Origin: Gadus chalcogrammus
Lineage: Eukaryota > Chordata > Actinopteri > Gadiformes > Gadidae
Reading direction: 5' to 3'
Length of the DNA stretch: 64,000 nucleotides
Assembly (NCBI RefSeq): GCF_026213295.1
Contig: NC_079420.1
Span: 17,142,389 to 17,206,388 of the forward strand
The position numbers were made by a program, and so were the translations under genes. Shown in pieces: positions 36,119 through 59,306 of this stretch. Under the pieces are notes generated by a model. That model made no database searches, was not told the DNA's origin, and was given only the letters and a program-made list of their open reading frames with translations. Position 1 is the stretch's first letter. Every line of letters begins with the position of its first letter.

Positions 36119-37825
36119 TCTATCTTTTTCATACCCTGCGGTTCTTCAGTCCTTTGATTGGTGGAAGGGCCATCACAGGTGCAGGGGCTGTTGGCTGCAC
36201 ACAAAGACCTAGCTCCTGCAATACACAAGTGGGCGCTTGTGATTTACATTGTCCCAATGATGCATCGTAAAGTGAGTAAGTCGTGCAGTTGATGTCAATT
36301 TCGGGAAAGGTTCCTGCATTCTAGGTTTTGGTTTTGAGTATACACATTTCAACATCCAATGTCTTTTATTTTGTGGCTTGATGTGGTGTTTGAAAACGAA
36401 TCTCGTCACAGCGGATATGTTTTGCTCTTCGTTGATTAGGAGGGCATGAAGTGGATGTGATTTAATTCTGCCACTCTTTCAGAATACCCAAATGTACAAC
36501 ATTTAGCAGCATGTTGCCTATTCCAACACAAATTATAGACCTGTCTTGATTATTGGCAAAGCACTCAGAACTACTTGTCATCAAGAGTAAGATGGCTCTA
36601 CGTTTCTGCATGGCAATTCAACTCAAGTCTTTCAAGTCTTGCACTTTTATCTTGTTTGTTTCAGTTTTAATTACTTCAGATGTACTGCTCCAGACTTACT
36701 TTTTTACATCTACGTTCATCTAATTATTTGTTTCTCCAAATACCCTGCCTTTGAAACTTGGTCCATTCCCATGGAGCGATATAACTACTTAATTTAGGAT
36801 TGAAATAGAATTCTCAGAATGTTGCCACCCCAAGGTATGTCTTGAACCAGTTCTGGTAAAGTAGTCATTCCACGTAGGGCAGCTAGCTTGCAGGGTCACT
36901 TGCACATCGCACACGTTTTTGGACAAGGAACAGCCGTACACGTGCAGTCAATCTAGATCTGAAGTTGTACTCCAAACTTGAGTAAGTGTTATCTTTCAAG
37001 TGGGCACCATGTCATGCTGCTTAAAGGACGTTGGAAAGCTATGTATAGGTTGTGCTCTCATGCCTGGTCCGATAGTCAGTCACTCACAGGGATAATGGGT
37101 GTGGTGAGGAATGTAAACCACGAGAGCTTAATTGGGATGTCCTGCGTAATATCGGGGTTTGGCTTGGGTGTGGTCGTGGAGTCTACACTTTCCCACACTA
37201 ATGATCGTCGGCCACGTGGATTGTACACTATAATACCTACCTATTGCCCTGTGCTACAGAAAACGGTTTCAACTAATAAACAGGTTGGGATGTTTATTAA
37301 CAGACAACTGGTAGATTTGATTGAGAGAAATACATTTTTGTGGCTGGATTAAAGATTTCAATTTAGGAGTTCAGTCACAAAACATACGGTGTTTAATGAG
37401 ATTCTGCGCCCTCCAATGGTGATGTTGAGCTAGTGCACAATGCTATTTGGAGGCGCTTTTATCCGCAGTGATCAGTAAAATGAATACGGCTAATCGAAGG
37501 TTGGTATTTTTGCTCAATAATACCGAAACAATTTGGGCCAAACATCTGTGTCAATTTGTTCCCCGTATTGATCTAGCCAATCATTTTAGGTCTAAATATT
37601 GGATTAGATATGTTTTCAGCATTTTATTCTTAAAATGCCTATCTACTGTCTTCTGATGGCGGACATTGATGTTTTTTGATAGATAATAAAGCTTAAAAAA
37701 TTATAGGTTTATAACATCTTTAAATTTGGTTCTCTACGGATACAGCCTAATTTACCAAGCCTTTACATAGGGTGAGTTGCCCTAATGTGGGACACTTTTT
37801 TCAATTTCCACTTATGTGCGATATT
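36119..37825. other. Intergenic, no feature recognised
   Basis: Ordinary AT-rich DNA between the siah1 3' end and the repeat block. A 124-codon open frame at 36978-37352 has no recognisable similarity and no ATG start. Confidence 0.5.
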
Positions 37826-38328
37826 ACCAGTGGCGGCTGGCGATCAAATATGTTGGTGGGGCACAGTAATAGACAGGGGGTCTGAGGTTCCCCCCCCCCC
37901 CACATCATTTTTTTTTAATTTAACAGATTTGATTTCCTGTATTCTGGTGCATTTTGGGGATGGCCACTCCCTATTTACCTACTTTTCATTCAGATTCATA
38001 GCCTACATCCTGACTTGCAGGGCCTGGACAAGCTTACACGGCATTGTTCATGGCCATTCCACCAGCCATTGCTATTCGACCCATTGTTGTTATTCTGATA
38101 TTGAGACAAATCATGATCACTGTCCTAGCGTCCATTTTTTGTGAGTCTCAATGTCTACTTCAAATGCAGTTTAGAAATATGGGACAGTTGCTTCATTTTT
38201 ATGCTACAGGCCGAAAGACGATCGATTTCGTAATGATAATAGTTTATTAATAGTTGGCAGATATATTCAAGTGAATATTTCACGGGAGGGCGGCGCCTAG
38301 CGCCCCCTATTGACCCACCGCCACTGGT
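37826..38328. mobile_element. Short inverted-repeat element beside the satellite array
   Basis: ACCAGTGGCGG at 37826-37836 is exactly complementary to CCGCCACTGGT at 38318-38328, a perfect 11-bp terminal inverted repeat around about 500 bp of non-coding sequence. No clear target-site duplication is visible. The right end is less than 200 bp from the first satellite unit. Confidence 0.6.
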
Positions 38329-39239
38329 CGTGAGAGTTGCGGTGTTGTATTTCCTCCGACAAACGGATGAACAAAATGTTTGCAAATGAGTTTCGGCTTT
38401 GGATATGGATAAACCGGGGATTGAAAGAAGACACGCTGTGATGGACGGAGGGGTCGAGGAGGACGAAACGGAATAATGAAGTCCTGCAGGTGTGTACACT
38501 GTTGTTTTTCTTTGGTCGTCATGAAAAAAACAAAAGGGGTAACACTGTCGATATTTATCAAATAAAACATGAGGGGTAACACTGTCGTTTTATCATAATA
38601 ACATGAGGGGTGACACTGTCATTTTTCTTTGGTCGTCATGAAAAAAAAACACAAGTGGTAACACTGTCGTTTTTTATTGGTCGTCATGAAAAAAACCATA
38701 AAGGGTAACACTGTTGTTTTTATTGGTCGTCATGAAAAAAACATAAGGGGTAACACTGTTGTTGTTTATTGGTCGTCATGAAAAAAAAGATATGGGGTAA
38801 CACTGTTGTTTTTTATTGGTCGTCATGAAAAAAAACATAAGGGTAACACAGTTGTTTTTTATTGGTCGTCATGAAAAAAACCATAAAGGGTAACACTGTT
38901 GTCTTTGTCAAATAAAATATAAGGGGTAACACTGTTGTTTTTTATTGGTCGTCATGAAAAAAAACATAAGGGGTAACAACTGTTGTTTTTTATTGGTCGT
39001 CATGAAAAAAAACATAAGGGGTAACACTGTTGTTTTTTATTGGTCGTCATGAAAAAAAACAAAGGGTAACACTGTTGTCTTTGTCAAATAAAATATAAGG
39101 GGTAACACTGTTGTTTTTTATAGGTCGTCTCGTCATGAAAAAAAACATAAGGGGTAACACTGTTGTTTTTTATTGGTCGTCATGAAAAAAAACATAAGGG
39201 GTAACACTGTAGTTTTTATTGGTCGTCATGAAAAAAAAC

Positions 39240-39700
39240 CATAAGGGAAATAATAGAAATACCACATACATTTTAATGTCATGTATATCCTCTTTATTGA
39301 TGATTGATTATTGTGTATTGTCATCGCCTCAGTGGTGCAGTGGAGTGCACTCTGCCTAACCCACTGGAGACCGTGGCTCAATTTCTGTGGAAAACACAAT
39401 ATCTTTAATTTTAAACGTAATGATAGCATGTCATATATAACCTCCGAAATTATTAAATTATAAATCTCAGTGGGAAGTGGAGAGAGCTGTGAGCTAACCC
39501 CCTGGAGACCGGGGTTGAAGTCCAGTTGATGTCCTCTTTTGGAAGACTCTTATTTCTATTTCATGCGATTTATAAAGTCAAGTATAACCATTGTGTTGAC
39601 TTTTTACGGTGTCTTGATGGTGCATTGATTAGTTCGGAGGTAAACACTCTGAACAGCACAGGTTCGGATCCCTGCAAAAATGTCGACAGGGGTACCACTG
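39240..39700 (+). repeat. Composite block copy 1: three tandem tRNA-like modules inside the satellite
   Basis: Module 1 has an A-box-like TGGTGCAGTGG (from 39332). Module 2 has TCAGTGGGAAGTGG (39467-39480) and a B-box-like GGTTGAAGTCC (39513-39523). Module 3 has GATGGTGCATTG (from 39616) and GGTTCGGATCC (39661-39671). Starts are about 138 and 144 bp apart. Modules 1 and 2 have AT-rich tails ending in similar TCA..TATAACC words, so these look like diverged tandem copies of a tRNA-headed SINE-like unit. The satellite resumes on both sides. Confidence 0.7.
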
Positions 39701-40227
39701 TATTTTTTCTTTGGTCGTCATGAAAGAAAAACACAAGGGGTAACACTCGTTTTTTATTGGTCGTCATGAAAAAAAACATAGGGGGGTAACACTGTTGTTT
39801 TTTATTGGTCGTCATGAAAAAAAAACCATAAGGGGTAACACTGTTGTTTTTTATTGGTCGTCATGAAAAAAAACATTAATTTTTTCATTGGTCGTCATGA
39901 AAAAAAACACAAGGGGTAACACTGTCGTTTTTTATTGGTCGTCATGACAAAAAAAACATAAGGGGTAACACTGTTGTTTTTATTGGGTCGTCATGAAAAA
40001 AAACAATAAGGGGTAACACTGTTGTTTTTTATTGGTCGTCATGAAAAAAAACATAAAGGGTAACACTGTTGTCTTTTTCAAATAAAATATAAGGGGTAAC
40101 ACTGTTGTTTTTTATAGGTCGTCATGAAAAAAAACATAAGGGGTAACACTGTTGTTTTTTATTGGTCGTCATGAAAAAAAACATAAGGGGTAACACTGTA
40201 GTTTTTTATTGGTCGTTCATGAAAAAT

Positions 40228-40700
40228 AACATAAGGGAAATAATAGTAAATACCACATACGTTTAATGGCATGTATATCCTCTTTATTGATGATTGATTA
40301 TTGTATATTGTAATCGGCCTCAGTGGTGCAGTGGAGTGCACTCTGCCTTAACCACTTGGAGAACCGTGGCGCAATTTCTGTGGAAAACCACAATTCTTTA
40401 ATTTAAACGTAATGATAGTCAGGTCATATATAACTCCGACATTGATTAATGATACAATCTCCGTGGGAAGTGAGAGAAGCTGTGAGCTAACCCCTGGAGA
40501 CCCGGGGGGGTTAAAGTCTGGTTGGATGTCCTCTAGTATTGGAAGCACTCTTATTCTATTTCTACGCGAATTATAAAGTCAAGTATAACCATTGTGTTGT
40601 TATTTTTACGGTGTCCATTGATGGGCATTGATTAAGTTCGGAGATGTAAACACTCTAAACAGCTCAGGTTTGGATCCCTGCAAAAATGTCGAGAGTGGTA
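40228..40700 (+). repeat. Composite block copy 2 (noisy)
   Basis: The same three modules as copy 1 in the same order: A-box-like CAGTGGTGCAGTGG from 40321 and a degraded module 3 B-box GGTTTGGATCC near 40667. It differs from copies 1 and 3 mainly by many single-base gains and losses, often at short homopolymers, for example GGGGGGG where the others have GGGG near 40503. Confidence 0.75.
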
Positions 40701-41089
40701 CCACTGTCGTATTTTTTTGGTCAACATGGAAAAAACATGAGGGGTAACTCTGTCGTTTTTTATCAGCCGTCATGAAATAAACATAAGGGGTAACACTGTT
40801 GATATTTATCAAATAAAACATAGTGGGTAACACTGTTTTTCTTTGGTTGTCATGAAAAAAAACACAAGGAGTAACACTGTCTGTTTTTATTGGTCGTCAT
40901 GAAAAAAAACATAACGGGTAACACTGTTGTTTTTTATTGGTCGTCATGAAAAAAACCATAAGGGGTAACACTGTTGTTTTTTATTGGTCGTCATGAAAAA
41001 AAACATAAAGGGTAACACTGTTGTCTTTGTCAAATAAAATATAAGGGGTAACACTGTTGTTTTTTATTGGTCGTCATGAAAAAAAACAT

Positions 41090-41545
41090 AAGGGAAATAA
41101 TAGAAATACACACATACATTTTAATGTCATGTATATCCTCTTTATTGATGATTGATTATTGTGTATTGTCATCGCCTCAGTGGTGCAGTGGAGTGCACTC
41201 TGCCTAACCCACTGGAGACCGTGGCTCAATTTCTGTGGAAAACACAATATCTTTAATTTTAAACGTAATGCTATCATGTCATATATAACCTCCAACTTTG
41301 TTAAATTACAAATCACTGTGGGATGTGGAGAGACATGTGAGCTAACCCCCTGGAGACCGGGGTTCAAGTCCGGTTGATGTCCACTTTTGGAAGACTCTTA
41401 TTTCTATTTCATGCGATTTATAAAGTCAAGTATAACCATTGTGTTGACTATCTTGATGGTGCATTGATTAGTTCGGAGGTTAACACTCTAAACAGCACAG
41501 GTTCGGATCCCTGCAAAAATGTCGACAGGGGTACCACTGTATTTT
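41090..41545 (+). repeat. Composite block copy 3
   Basis: Nearly identical to copy 1. A canonical B-box-like GGTTCAAGTCC is at 41361-41371 in module 2 and GGTTCGGATCC at 41500-41510 in module 3. Relative to copy 1 a short piece is missing before module 3. Confidence 0.8.
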
Positions 41546-41930
41546 TTCTTTGGTCGTCATAAAAAAAAAACACAAGGGGTAACACTGTCGTTTTTTATTG
41601 GTCGTCATGAAAAAAAACATAAGGGGTAACACTGTGTTTTTTTATTGGTCGTCATGAAAAAAACATAAGGGGTAACACTGTTGTTTTTTATTGGTCGTCA
41701 TGAAAAAAAACATAAGGGGAAACACTGTTGTTTTTTATTGGTCGTCATGAAAAAAAACATAAGGGGTAACACTGTTGTTTTTTTATTGGTCGTCATGAAA
41801 AAAAACATAAAGGGTAACACTGTTGTCTTTGTCAAATAAATATAAGGGTAACACTGTTGTTTTTTATTGGTCGTCATGAAAAAAACATAAGGGGTAACAC
41901 TGTAGTTTTTTATTGGTCGTCATGAAAATT

Positions 41931-42115
41931 GGCCGGGGTTCAAGTCAGGTTGATGTCCTCTTTTGGAAGACTCTTATTTCTATTTCATGCGATTTATAAA
42001 GTCAAGTATAACCATTGTGTTGACTTTCTTCGGTGTCTTGATGGTGCATTGATTAGTTCGGAGGTTTACACTCTAAACAGCACAGGTTCGGATCCCTGCA
42101 AAATTGTCGACAGGG
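41931..42115 (+). repeat. Composite block copy 4 (5'-truncated)
   Basis: It begins abruptly inside module 2 at GGTTCAAGTC (41937-41946) and runs through module 3 with GGTTCGGATCC at 42085-42095. The junction with the satellite on the left is sharp. Confidence 0.75.
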
Positions 42116-43620
42116 GTACCACTCTCGTTTTTTATTGGTCGTCATGAAAAAAAACATAAGGGGTAACACTGTTTTTTTTATTGGTCGTCATGAAAAAAAC
42201 ATAAGGGGTAACACTGTTGTTTTTTATTGGTCGTCATGAAAAAAACCTGAATTCTTTCATGTGTCGTCATGAAAAAAAAACACAGGTGTGTAACACTGTC
42301 GTTTTTTATTGTTCGTCATGAAAAAAAACATAAGGGTAACACTGTTGTTTTTATTGGTCGTCATGAAAAAAACATAAGGGGTAACACTGTTTTTTTTATT
42401 GGTCGTCATGAAAAAAAACATAAAGGGTACACTGTTGGCTTGTCAAATAAAATATAAGGTGTAACACGTTTGTGTTTTTTTTAGGTCGTCATGAAAAAAA
42501 ACCTAGGGGTAACCACCTGTTGTTTTTTATTGGTTGTCATGAAAAAAAACACAAGGGGTAACACTGTCGTTTTTATGAAATGAAACATGAGGGGTAACAC
42601 TGTCGTTTTATCAAATGAAACATAAGGGGTAACACTGTCGATATTTAACCATTGAAACATAGGGGGTAACACTGTCGTTTTTATCCAATGAAACATGAGG
42701 GGTGACACTGTCGTTTTTCTTTGGTCGTCATGAAAAGAACCACAAGGGGTAACACTGTCGTTTATTATTGGTCATCATGAAAAAAAACATATGGGGTAAC
42801 ACTGTTGTTTTTTATTTTTCGTCATGAAAAAAAACATAAGGGGTAACACTGTCGATATTTATCAAATAAAACATAAGGGGTAACACTGTCGACATTTAAC
42901 CATTGAAACATAGGGGGTAACACTGTTGTCTTTGTCAAATAAAATATAAGGGGTAACACTGTCGTTTTTTATTGGTCGTCATGAAAAACCCATAAGGGGT
43001 AACACTGTCGAAATGTATCGAATAAAACATAGGGGGTAACAGAGGCTCATCCGTGCGGGATCTTTGGCTGATCAACGGGACTCAGCTTCCAGTTCCTCTA
43101 ACGGTCTTCGATTCAAGGAAACAGGATTTATTTTTAATAAGAATACAGAAAAGTTAGGAAAAAAAAGTGTTGTTGAAATAATTGTACGCTGAACAAAGTG
43201 AAATCATGAAATTAATCCAACACGTGTTTAACAAACACTATATGTAGCTTATGCACCAAAGGGTTATGGCGTGTGTTGGAGACATGAACGCTTTATTTTC
43301 GTATGAAGTTTGCTATATTGTGAAAAAATAAATAAGAGACCGACTTCATCTTGGTGTTTCAGGACTCGCTTTCTTCTCAAGGATTCTCCTTGTTTCCTGG
43401 TTTACGTTTCAAACACTAGTCCTTTCTCTCAATTTTCTATGATCAGAATTCAAACCTGCTCAGGGTGAAAAAAAAAAGAATTATGAAGATGAGATGTAGA
43501 CGAAGCCTCTATCGTGCTTTTTATTCAGTGAACCCCCGAACTTAAAGTGTAAATTGATCCTCTGCTGAACACAGAGAACATTCTGTGAACCCGCTGAGTC
43601 GTTATTAACCAAACAGAAAA

Positions 43621-43768
43621 ACAGTCCCTCACATGTACACAATAAACTCAAGGACTCAAACAATAGAAGAACAGTCCCTTACATTAACACAAACACAATA
43701 TCTCAAACAATAGAAGAACAGTCCCTTACATGAACACAATAAACACAAGGACTCAAACAATTGAAGCA
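43621..43768. repeat. Three-copy tandem repeat of about 49 bp
   Basis: Units start with ACAGTCCCT at 43621, 43671 and 43718. Each ends with a CTCAAACAATAGAAG-type segment. Unrelated to the satellite to the left. Confidence 0.85.
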
Positions 43769-44169
43769 GCAGACATGTTCTTTAAACCCATATTGTAATT
43801 ATGTCATGTATTTAAAAATGTTAGGATATATATATCCTCTGATCTTCTGAAACTCTGATCTTCTGAACCAAAGGCCTCTTGCTAAATTTTAGTAGGACAC
43901 ATTATTGTATAGGTCCCACAGGCCTGGGTATAGTTGAAAGTTACACTTGACCTTATGAATAACTTCACATTGTTAGGCTCATGAAAACGTCTGGTTCCCG
44001 TGGAGACCGCCCAAAGTAGGGCTTTTACATGATTTGATGTCATAGAGAGGTTACATGTGACATTAAATACACATGGTAGTAAGCTTAATCGTCAGACTTC
44101 ACTCTGTCACTCACTCAATCTTGGTCTGAATGATGTTTGTCACTCAGACCACATTACAACGCTCAGGCC

Positions 44170-44265
44170 GAATGATCGGGTGTGCCAGGACTTGAACCCC
44201 GGTGTTGAGCGCTGCCATCCAAGAGCACTCACCGCTGCACCGTTGAGACACTACTAAGTAGCCCG
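44170..44265 (-). repeat. tRNA-like SINE head outside the satellite
   Basis: On the minus strand CAACGGTGCAGCGGTGAGTG (A-box region, complement of about 44226-44245) is followed by GGTTCAAGTCC (B-box, complement of 44188-44198), with tRNA-like spacing. It resembles modules 1 and 2 of the block in the satellite 1.1 kb away. No functional anticodon arm could be verified, so it is called SINE-like, not a tRNA gene. Confidence 0.5.
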
Positions 44266-47095
44266 AGGTTATAGTTGACTTAAAACTCACATGACATTGT
44301 TTGGCTTCTAACTGTACATCAAGCTCCAGTAAAGACCTATCGTGGCAGGACTCTCAGGGGTCGCTATAAACAGCTCTATCAGCTGCACCCTTGTGACATC
44401 ATGATTTGATGTAACATCACACAATGTTGTTAGATTTACAAAAAACGTTCAACTTTTTAGCTAAAAAACAAAAATTCAAAGCATTTTCAAAGTTGCACCC
44501 GAGCTTAACAGGGCTAAAAAGAACCGTATGAGCCCTTCATAATGGGTTCTGATTGGTTCTGATTGGTTGAGGGCTAGGGTTATAGTTATCGGTAGAACTG
44601 TTAAACAAGAGATAGACTGTGTTCTCTTCGTCGACTGAATATGAGAGGTGGGATGGAGTCTGATGGGCACAGGAATAAACAGCAACACTCAAGTCACTGC
44701 CCATATAGTCGATCAAAATGTAGGCTATAGCTTTTTATTTGAATTTACTGAATGACGACGACAGGGAATGGAACTCACAAAGATTGAAAATACATGCTTT
44801 TTTTGATGGATTCAGTGCAGTCATATGCTGTTATTGTTGGTCGGGATAATGCCGACAATGATAATGCTGTATGAGTAATTGCATGATAATTAGATGTATG
44901 ACGAGTAAAAATCTTTAAAGTTAAAAATCCTAACAAAAAAAAAGTATGAATCAACCTTAAAACAAGTTGCTCGACTTCCACTTGCCATGTGCATAATTTA
45001 TATAGGCCTACTTGAAAACCAAAAATATCTAACTAAACGCCTGTCTTTACTTGTAAACACAGAAGAAATCCATCTTTCACTTTCAACAACCAATGATTGC
45101 AAACCAAGTGTTTCATAGATTTTTTTGGGGTACCATTTTGGACCTTTGGACGACAGCAAAATCAGTGGACGACATGGAGCTAAGAGAAGGATGGAGCAGT
45201 GCTTAGCCTATCCGCCCCTAGCGGCTCCAGTCTGCTAGCGCGGCGGTGGCTGGCAGCAGTCGGCGCGAGGTCCACCAAGACCTCATGCAGAGAAATGCTC
45301 TAGAGTCTAGACCTTAGGTGTCCCACATTACGGCAACACCCTAGTATGCAGAAGGTCATGTCTGTAATAATTTCAATTCATATTATTGCCATGAAAATAT
45401 GACTTATTTGCCTTCGATCTGTGTAATGTGAAATTATATTTAAATAATAATAATAAAACAAAATACCATAGGAAGCAATCAAAATGGATATTAGACAAAC
45501 ACTTCAAGACATGGATGCTATTGCAAAAAATTTGAGTGATCAACTAAATGAGCAAATCGGCCAAGATAACCTTATGGCTTAAACTCTTCTCACCTGGTAC
45601 AAGAGTAGTATATAAATAGCTCATAGCCGTTGTTCCCCAAAAAAGTAGAGAGAGTGGCCTGTCAGCAAAGCTGTCACACAGGTGACATTCATTTGACTCA
45701 TTTGAGGGTGTTAATACCGGCTGAACTGGGCGGCTCCTTCACAGTGCTCATTGCTCTCTCCGTCCCCCTTCAGTCTACTTCTTGTTCAGATGCTGAGTGT
45801 GAGGTAGCTTCCGCACTATGCATCCAACATACTAGGATAGCCAAAAACGTATTTTAATATATTTATTTTAATATATATCTTTGTATTAATTCAACCTAGA
45901 ATGGCATAAGTCATAGTTTCAACCATTTCCCTAAGACATTGTTTCATCATGGAGAAAGAAAGAAAGAACTAAAAATCACAAAATAGTGAGGGGAAATAAG
46001 ATGGAAAACAAGAGCATAAAAAACCCTATTACCAAACCCAAGAACCAGAAAACACCTTAAAACCTAACCCTCAAATTAAATCATAACCCTTCGCCAAAAT
46101 TAACCGTAAAACGTATCCCAACATTGACCAGAAAGTTCAAATATGTGTACACGGACCCTCCTGGTATTGACCAACCAAGGGCTTACGGTCTCATTCAATA
46201 AGGAAATGTTAGTTCCCAATGTAAATCCAACATATCAATAACTTCGACCAAATGCTGCATTGCCTTCAGCAGAAACCTTTACACCAATCTCATTTAATTA
46301 CAGGTCTCCTTCTTGTATAAAACCTATTAAAAATAAACCTATTCAGTTATACATAGTTAGGGAAAACAAGACTTTTGAGATCATAGCAGCATTATTTGAA
46401 TAGGAAGGATAGTAAGTCATTAATGGTGTTTGACTCCGAGCCAGAAGGTGGTCAGATGGATCCTCATCCTAATGGGGCTCAGCCTTGAGCACCCTGAACA
46501 CCTACCTGCTCATAAATGGCTGCTTCCATATTCACTGCAAGTCCTTTGGGAAAAAAGTGTCAGCTAAACTATCTCCTTTTTGTATGTCGACTGAGTTGCA
46601 GCCTGTATAAAGTTATCTGAATCTGAATAATCTCAATGTCTTACAATAACCAAATCTACTAAATGAATATGACTGATATATCAACATGATAGCTATTTAA
46701 TGACATTGCCATTATTATTATTTTTTAACAAAATCAACTTCTGCCCAGTGCTTTACTGAGTAAAGTTGCTTTGAATCGGTATGCAGTATACTAAGAGGCA
46801 AAGGTTGAGTAACTGGTCACTTTTTTAAAAGCATTCATATTCATTTTAACCAATAATTGCAACTAAAGGTGTCCATCATTTGCATAGGCACCATGTTTTT
46901 AGCCTGATGTTTTACACGCAATCAAAACCTTAGTCCATGATTTCACAGGACTACCACAACCGCAAACGTCAAATCAAACTACGGTAATTAACACTGGAAT
47001 TAAGACTTCCAAAGTACATGCCCAAACTAAATGTCAGCGTTTTCACAGTCTGGGTACTGTAGCCGTGAGCGTCCGCCCTGCCGTGGGGTCACAAG

Positions 47096-59306
<12,211 letters not shown>

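Larger units (their letters stand above)
38500..43045. repeat. 4.5-kb satellite array with higher-order structure
   Basis: The main subunit is about 47-48 bp and contains GGTCGTCATGAAAAAA and GGGGTAACACTGTTG; by eye there are around fifty GTCGTCATGA-type cores. A second subunit of about 35-38 bp replaces the GGTCGTCATGA part with a (T)ATCAAATAAAA or GTCAAATAAAATATAA part but keeps GGGGTAACACTGT. Short subunits recur after runs of long ones (near 38890, 39065, 40075, 41025, 41830, 42435, 42930). The array is interrupted by copies of a composite tRNA-like block. All open frames within it are repeat artefacts. Confidence 0.95.
43046..47095. other. Intergenic between the satellite and the lonp2 3' end
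   Basis: AT-rich DNA containing the 49-bp tandem repeat and the tRNA-like element. The lonp2 3' UTR must occupy part of the right end, but its poly(A) site is not fixed. No other gene is recognised. Confidence 0.5.

Noticed and set aside
36978..37352. 124-codon frame downstream of siah1
   Set aside because: No ATG start, no family resemblance and no splice context.
39320..39680. Functional tRNA genes in the satellite block
   Set aside because: A- and B-box-like words are present, but I could not pair a full cloverleaf or an anticodon arm with confidence; they are tRNA-derived at most.
39526..42708. Recurrent frames with MTTNKK- and SFGRLLFLF-type peptides
   Set aside because: They are translations of the satellite subunits and tRNA-like blocks.
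38500..43045. Array resembling a CRISPR
   Set aside because: Units vary in length, lack unique spacers between constant repeats, and lie in a vertebrate genome without cas genes. It is a satellite.
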